From an uncultured Pelagibacteraceae bacterium (GTDB lineage Bacteria; Pseudomonadota; Alphaproteobacteria; Pelagibacterales; Pelagibacteraceae): 42,355 nt of DNA. Numbering within the stretch: the stretch's first letter is position 1; each line of letters begins with the position of its first letter. The stretch covers positions 1-42,355 of the forward strand of contig CACALX010000010.1 of the NCBI GenBank assembly GCA_902533445.1, read 5' to 3'. The notes beneath the pieces were generated by a model that saw nothing but the letters and a program-made list of their open reading frames with translations, was not told the origin of the DNA and ran no database searches. Of the stretch, positions 39,401 to 42,355 are shown piece by piece. The position numbers and the translations under genes are program-made.

Positions 39401-40255
39401 ATGGCATTACCAAGTTATACAGAAACACGTTATAGAATTTGGCACTATGTTTACCTAGCTATTTGCACTTTTGTGTTTTTCTTTTTAATTGCCCCACTGT
39501 TTGTAATTTTTCCATTGTCATTCAATGCTGAAGAATTTTTAGTTTTTTCAGAAGGAATGAAAAATCTTGACCCAGATGCGTTTTCTTTAAGATGGTATCA
39601 TGACATGGTTTATGGAACTAAAAATCCATGGGGTTTAGCTGCAAAAAATAGTTTTATAATTGCAATATTTGCAACAATTGGTTCAATTATTCTTGGAACT
39701 TTAGCTGCATTAGGTTTGAGTAGCAGACATATGCCTTATAAAGGAATAATAATGGCAACATTAATTTCTCCAATGATTGTTCCATTAATTATCTCGGGAG
39801 TAGCAATCTTTTTCTTTATGGCCAAGGTTGGTTTAGCTGCTACTCATACAGGAATAGTATTAGCACATATAATTTTAGGCACACCTTTTGTTGTAATTAC
39901 AGTAACAGCAACATTGTCTGGTTTTGACCATAGTGTAACTAGAGCTGCTTCTAGTTTGGGAAGCAATCCTGTAAATACATTTATGAAAATTACTCTTCCA
40001 TTAATATTACCAGGAGTAATATCAGGCGGATTATTTGCATTTGTAACTTCATTTGATGAAGTAGTTGTAGTTTTATTTCTGGCTGGTTTAGAAAATACTA
40101 CAATTCCAGTGCAAATGTGGACAGGCTTAAGAGAGCAGTTAAGCCCAACAATTTTAGCTGTTGCAACATGTTTAATTATCCTTTCAACTTTAATATTAAT
40201 TAGTGCAGAATTATTGAGAAGAAGATCTGAGAGATTAAGAGGAATAAATAGATAA
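39401..40255 (+). CDS. PotC-type ABC transporter permease
   Basis: A 284-aa inner-membrane permease with six main helices, the usual PotC size. A first helix (YVYLAICTFVFFFLIAPLFVIFPLSF) is followed by a periplasmic segment with LDPDAFSLRWYHDMVYG. The coupling EAA loop TRAASSLGSNPVNTFMKITLPLILPGVISGG is near 185-215, followed by SFDEVVVVLFLAG, a signature of PotC-like permeases. It completes the transporter with the PotB-type subunit, beginning 2 bp after its stop. The gene ends 1 bp before the convergent thiolase stop, with no visible terminator between them. Confidence 0.92.
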   Translation: MALPSYTETRYRIWHYVYLAICTFVFFFLIAPLFVIFPLSFNAEEFLVFSEGMKNLDPDAFSLRWYHDMVYGTKNPWGLAAKNSFIIAIFATIGSIILGTLAALGLSSRHMPYKGIIMATLISPMIVPLIISGVAIFFFMAKVGLAATHTGIVLAHIILGTPFVVITVTATLSGFDHSVTRAASSLGSNPVNTFMKITLPLILPGVISGGLFAFVTSFDEVVVVLFLAGLENTTIPVQMWTGLREQLSPTILAVATCLIILSTLILISAELLRRRSERLRGINR

Positions 40256-40256
40256 A

Positions 40257-41384
40257 TTAAACTGCTTCTATTACAGTTGCTATACCCATTCCTAAACCAA
40301 TACATTGAGTAGCAAGAGCATATTTTTTATTTTCTCTTTTTAAAAGTTGTGCAGCTTTTCCTGTTATCCTTGCACCTGTTGCTCCTAAAGGGTGTCCTAA
40401 TGCAATTGCTCCACCGTCTAAATTTACTTTATTAATATCTATATCTAAATCTTTGATACAAGCTAACGATTGAGAAGCAAAAGCTTCATTTAGCTCCACA
40501 ATATCAATATCTTTTATTGAAAGTTTAGCTCTTTCTAAAGCTTTTTTGCTAGCCACAATTGGACCTAATCCCATAAAATTTGGATCACATCCTTCAACAG
40601 CAGTAGATTTTATTCTTCCAAGAATTTCTAAACCATTTTCTTTAGCAAAATTCTCTTCACAAATTAGAGTTGCAGCAGCTCCATCAGTTAGAGGAGATGA
40701 AGTTGCAGCTGTTACAGTTCCATTCTGATCGAATACTAAATTTAAACTATTTAATTTTTCCATTGTACTATTAGGTCTAATATTTTCGTCTAATTCGCAA
40801 TCACCTATCTTAGTAATTTCACTTAAAAATTTATCTTTTTGTTGAGCTTCATTTGCTTTTCTATGACTTTCTAATGAGAACTCTTGTTGTTCATTTCTTG
40901 AAATATTGTATTTTTTTGCAACATTCTCTGCAGTAATTCCCATTGATAAATATAAATGTGGATTTTGTTTTTCTTCATCTGAATAAGGATAAGGCAAAGA
41001 ATCAAACCCAGTTCTAACTCTTGTCATACTTTCTACTCCTCCACAGATGAATATCTTACCCGATCCCATCGCTATTTTCCCAGCAGCAATATGAATTGCT
41101 TCCATAGAAGATCCACACCATCTATCTACGGACATACCTGGAACTCTCATATCTAAGTCTGATAAAAAAGTTACTAATCTTCCAATATTAAAAGACTGTT
41201 CACCAACCTGAAATGCACATCCTATAACAACATCATCAATTTCTTTTGGATTAATTTTTGATTGTGAAACAAGGTTTTTAATTACTTCAGCTAACAGATT
41301 AACTGGTTTAACATCTATTAACTTTCCTTTATTTGCCATTGCAAAAGGGGACCTAGAGTAACCAACTATTACTGAATTATACAT
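40257..41384 (-). CDS. Acetyl-CoA acyltransferase (thiolase)
   Basis: A 375-aa thiolase of the degradative FadA/AtoB type that cleaves 3-oxoacyl-CoA to acetyl-CoA and a shortened acyl-CoA. The nucleophilic Cys90 is in RWCGSSMEAI, the active-site His in ALGHPLGATGARI near residue 335 and the second Cys in TQCIGLGMG near 363. VELNEAFASQSL is also present. It is slightly shorter than usual (about 390) but complete. A gene for a 3-hydroxyacyl-CoA dehydrogenase runs in the opposite direction 105 bp upstream, so a shared divergent regulatory region for beta-oxidation is likely. AGAGAA before ATG 41384 serves as ribosome-binding site. Confidence 0.92.
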   Translation of the reverse strand: MYNSVIVGYSRSPFAMANKGKLIDVKPVNLLAEVIKNLVSQSKINPKEIDDVVIGCAFQVGEQSFNIGRLVTFLSDLDMRVPGMSVDRWCGSSMEAIHIAAGKIAMGSGKIFICGGVESMTRVRTGFDSLPYPYSDEEKQNPHLYLSMGITAENVAKKYNISRNEQQEFSLESHRKANEAQQKDKFLSEITKIGDCELDENIRPNSTMEKLNSLNLVFDQNGTVTAATSSPLTDGAAATLICEENFAKENGLEILGRIKSTAVEGCDPNFMGLGPIVASKKALERAKLSIKDIDIVELNEAFASQSLACIKDLDIDINKVNLDGGAIALGHPLGATGARITGKAAQLLKRENKKYALATQCIGLGMGIATVIEAV

Positions 41385-41489
41385 TTTTCTCTTTAATATT
41401 GTGTTAATTTATATAGCTTACCAATTTAATTAATCAGGAAATTTGTCTTATTTCAAGTTTTTGATTAATTCAATAAAAGTTTGCTTAGT

Positions 41490-42355
41490 ATGGATATAAA
41501 AAAAGTAGTTGTTATCGGATCTGGTACAATGGGTAGTGGAATTGCAGCACACCTTTGTAATGCCAATGTACCAGTAACCCTTCTAGATTTAACGACAGAA
41601 ATATCTGAAAAAGCTAGAGACAGAATTCATAAATCAAGACCCCCGTTACTTTTAGATAAAACTAAAATTGAAAATATTAAAGTTGGCAACATTAATGATA
41701 ATTTTGATGTAGTGAAAGAAGCTGACTGGGTTGTTGAAGCTGTTGTTGAAAGAATTGATATAAAGCACAATATTTATGAAAAAATATTTAAGAATAGAAA
41801 ACAGGGAGCAATTGTTTCATCAAATACATCATCTATCCCAATTAAAGTTTTGTCAGAAAATTTAACTGAAGAAGAAAAAAAGGATTTTTGTATAACTCAT
41901 TTCTTTAATCCAGTTAGATACATGGGATTGTTAGAAATTGTTAAGAACGAGAATAATGATTTAAATAAAATTAATTCTCTTAAAAAATTTTGTGAAATTG
42001 AATTAGGTAAAGGTGCTATTGTTTGTAATGATACTCCTGGTTTCTTAGGAAATAGAATAGGTGTTTATGCAATGCAAGTAGCAATGACAGAAGCATTTAG
42101 AACGAAACTATCAATAGAAGAAGCTGATGCAGTTTTTGGAAGACCAATGGGCATACCTAAAACAGGGGTTTTTGGTTTATATGACTTAATTGGTATTGAT
42201 TTAATGGCTGATGTCTTAAAAAGCTTTATCAAAGAACTTTCGGAAAATGATGAATTTCAAATAGTTGCAAAAGAAATTCCATTAGTAAAAAAATTAATTG
42301 ATACTGGTTACACTGGACGTAAAGGAAAAGGTGGTTTTTATAGAATGAATAAAAA
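41490..42355 (+). CDS. 3-hydroxyacyl-CoA dehydrogenase, FadN-like (partial, runs off the right edge)
   Basis: An open frame of 288 complete codons continues past the window. The NAD-binding motif GSGTMGSG is at residues 10-17, preceded by the strand KKVVVI. EADWVVEAVVERIDIK and SSNTSSIPI follow, with the catalytic His in THFFNPVRYM and DTPGFLGNRIG further on. A 3HCDH C-terminal domain begins after that. Starting directly with the dehydrogenase domain is the order of FadN-type enzymes, in which an enoyl-CoA hydratase domain follows; that part would lie beyond the edge. With the divergent thiolase it would supply the last steps of beta-oxidation. The 105-bp gap to the thiolase has no clear promoter hexamer pair. 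Confidence 0.9.
   Translation, partial: MDIKKVVVIGSGTMGSGIAAHLCNANVPVTLLDLTTEISEKARDRIHKSRPPLLLDKTKIENIKVGNINDNFDVVKEADWVVEAVVERIDIKHNIYEKIFKNRKQGAIVSSNTSSIPIKVLSENLTEEEKKDFCITHFFNPVRYMGLLEIVKNENNDLNKINSLKKFCEIELGKGAIVCNDTPGFLGNRIGVYAMQVAMTEAFRTKLSIEEADAVFGRPMGIPKTGVFGLYDLIGIDLMADVLKSFIKELSENDEFQIVAKEIPLVKKLIDTGYTGRKGKGGFYRMNK

Noticed and set aside
39844..40305. 153-codon open frame on the minus strand across the PotC-type gene
   Set aside because: It lies fully opposite a well-supported permease and extends into the thiolase end; its translation shows no domain. It is a mirror of the permease codon pattern.
1..42355. CRISPR arrays, insertion sequences, phage genes, tRNA or rRNA genes, known riboswitches
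   Set aside because: No spaced repeat array, transposase or integrase frame, tRNA cloverleaf or rRNA-like GC-rich stretch was seen on either strand by eye. A covariance-model search would be needed to exclude small structured RNAs.

Overview
The window is about 42 kb of very AT-rich, tightly packed bacterial DNA. Genes overlap by 1-14 bp or abut, and no gene-free gap exceeds about 200 bp. The content suggests a streamlined marine alphaproteobacterium of the SAR11 (Pelagibacterales) type: three ABC uptake systems, several drug/metabolite and MFS carriers, three non-heme 2-oxoglutarate/Fe(II)-type oxygenases and osmolyte or quaternary-amine genes. The SAR11 assignment is inferred from gene content and base composition, with no marker gene. 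I see no tRNA, rRNA, insertion sequence, phage gene or CRISPR array.

Layout. 1-3.6 kb: tail of a carrier gene, D-2-hydroxyacid dehydrogenase, histone-deacetylase-family hydrolase, msrB; then glutaredoxin and a DUF2805 gene on the minus strand, and a LysE-type exporter. 3.7-9.6 kb: a complete branched-chain-amino-acid-type ABC importer (binding protein, terminator, LivH, an unknown 60-aa protein, LivM, LivG, LivF) ending in an AzlC/AzlD exporter pair. 9.8-16.7 kb: glutarate 2-hydroxylase (GlaH/CsiD), a pyrroline-5-carboxylate-reductase-like gene, a second Liv-type transporter (G-F-H-M, no binding protein on that strand), a 22-codon membrane micro-ORF and an MFS carrier. 16.7-23.7 kb, minus strand: a five-gene catabolic operon (LLM flavin monooxygenase, Xsc-like ThDP enzyme, PF06684 protein, alpha/beta hydrolase, aldehyde dehydrogenase) followed by a Liv-type binding protein that converges on the second transporter. 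23.8-28.5 kb, minus strand: an orphan ProV-like ATPase, hotdog thioesterase, EamA carrier, IPNS-like oxygenase and a short GlpD. 28.6-33.7 kb: class II aldolase plus a gamma-butyrobetaine-hydroxylase-like oxygenase, facing an operon of DMT carrier, HIBADH-family dehydrogenase and aldehyde dehydrogenase. 33.8-40.3 kb: EutA-like and DoeA/EutD-like (ectoine hydrolase) genes followed by a full spermidine/putrescine-type ABC transporter. 40.3 kb to the end: thiolase, and divergently a FadN-like 3-hydroxyacyl-CoA dehydrogenase that runs off the window.

How it fits together. Most of the region looks like paired capture-and-catabolism modules for small N-containing organic compounds. Best candidates for undescribed biology are the LLM/ThDP/PF06684 operon with its convergent Liv transporter, and the DoeA-like/EutA-like genes joined to a Pot-type rather than an Ehu- or TRAP-type transporter. 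A smaller theme is regulatory: two transporter operons carry an intrinsic terminator between the binding-protein gene and the first permease gene. Three membrane-protein genes have a T-run directly against the ATG instead of a Shine-Dalgarno sequence.
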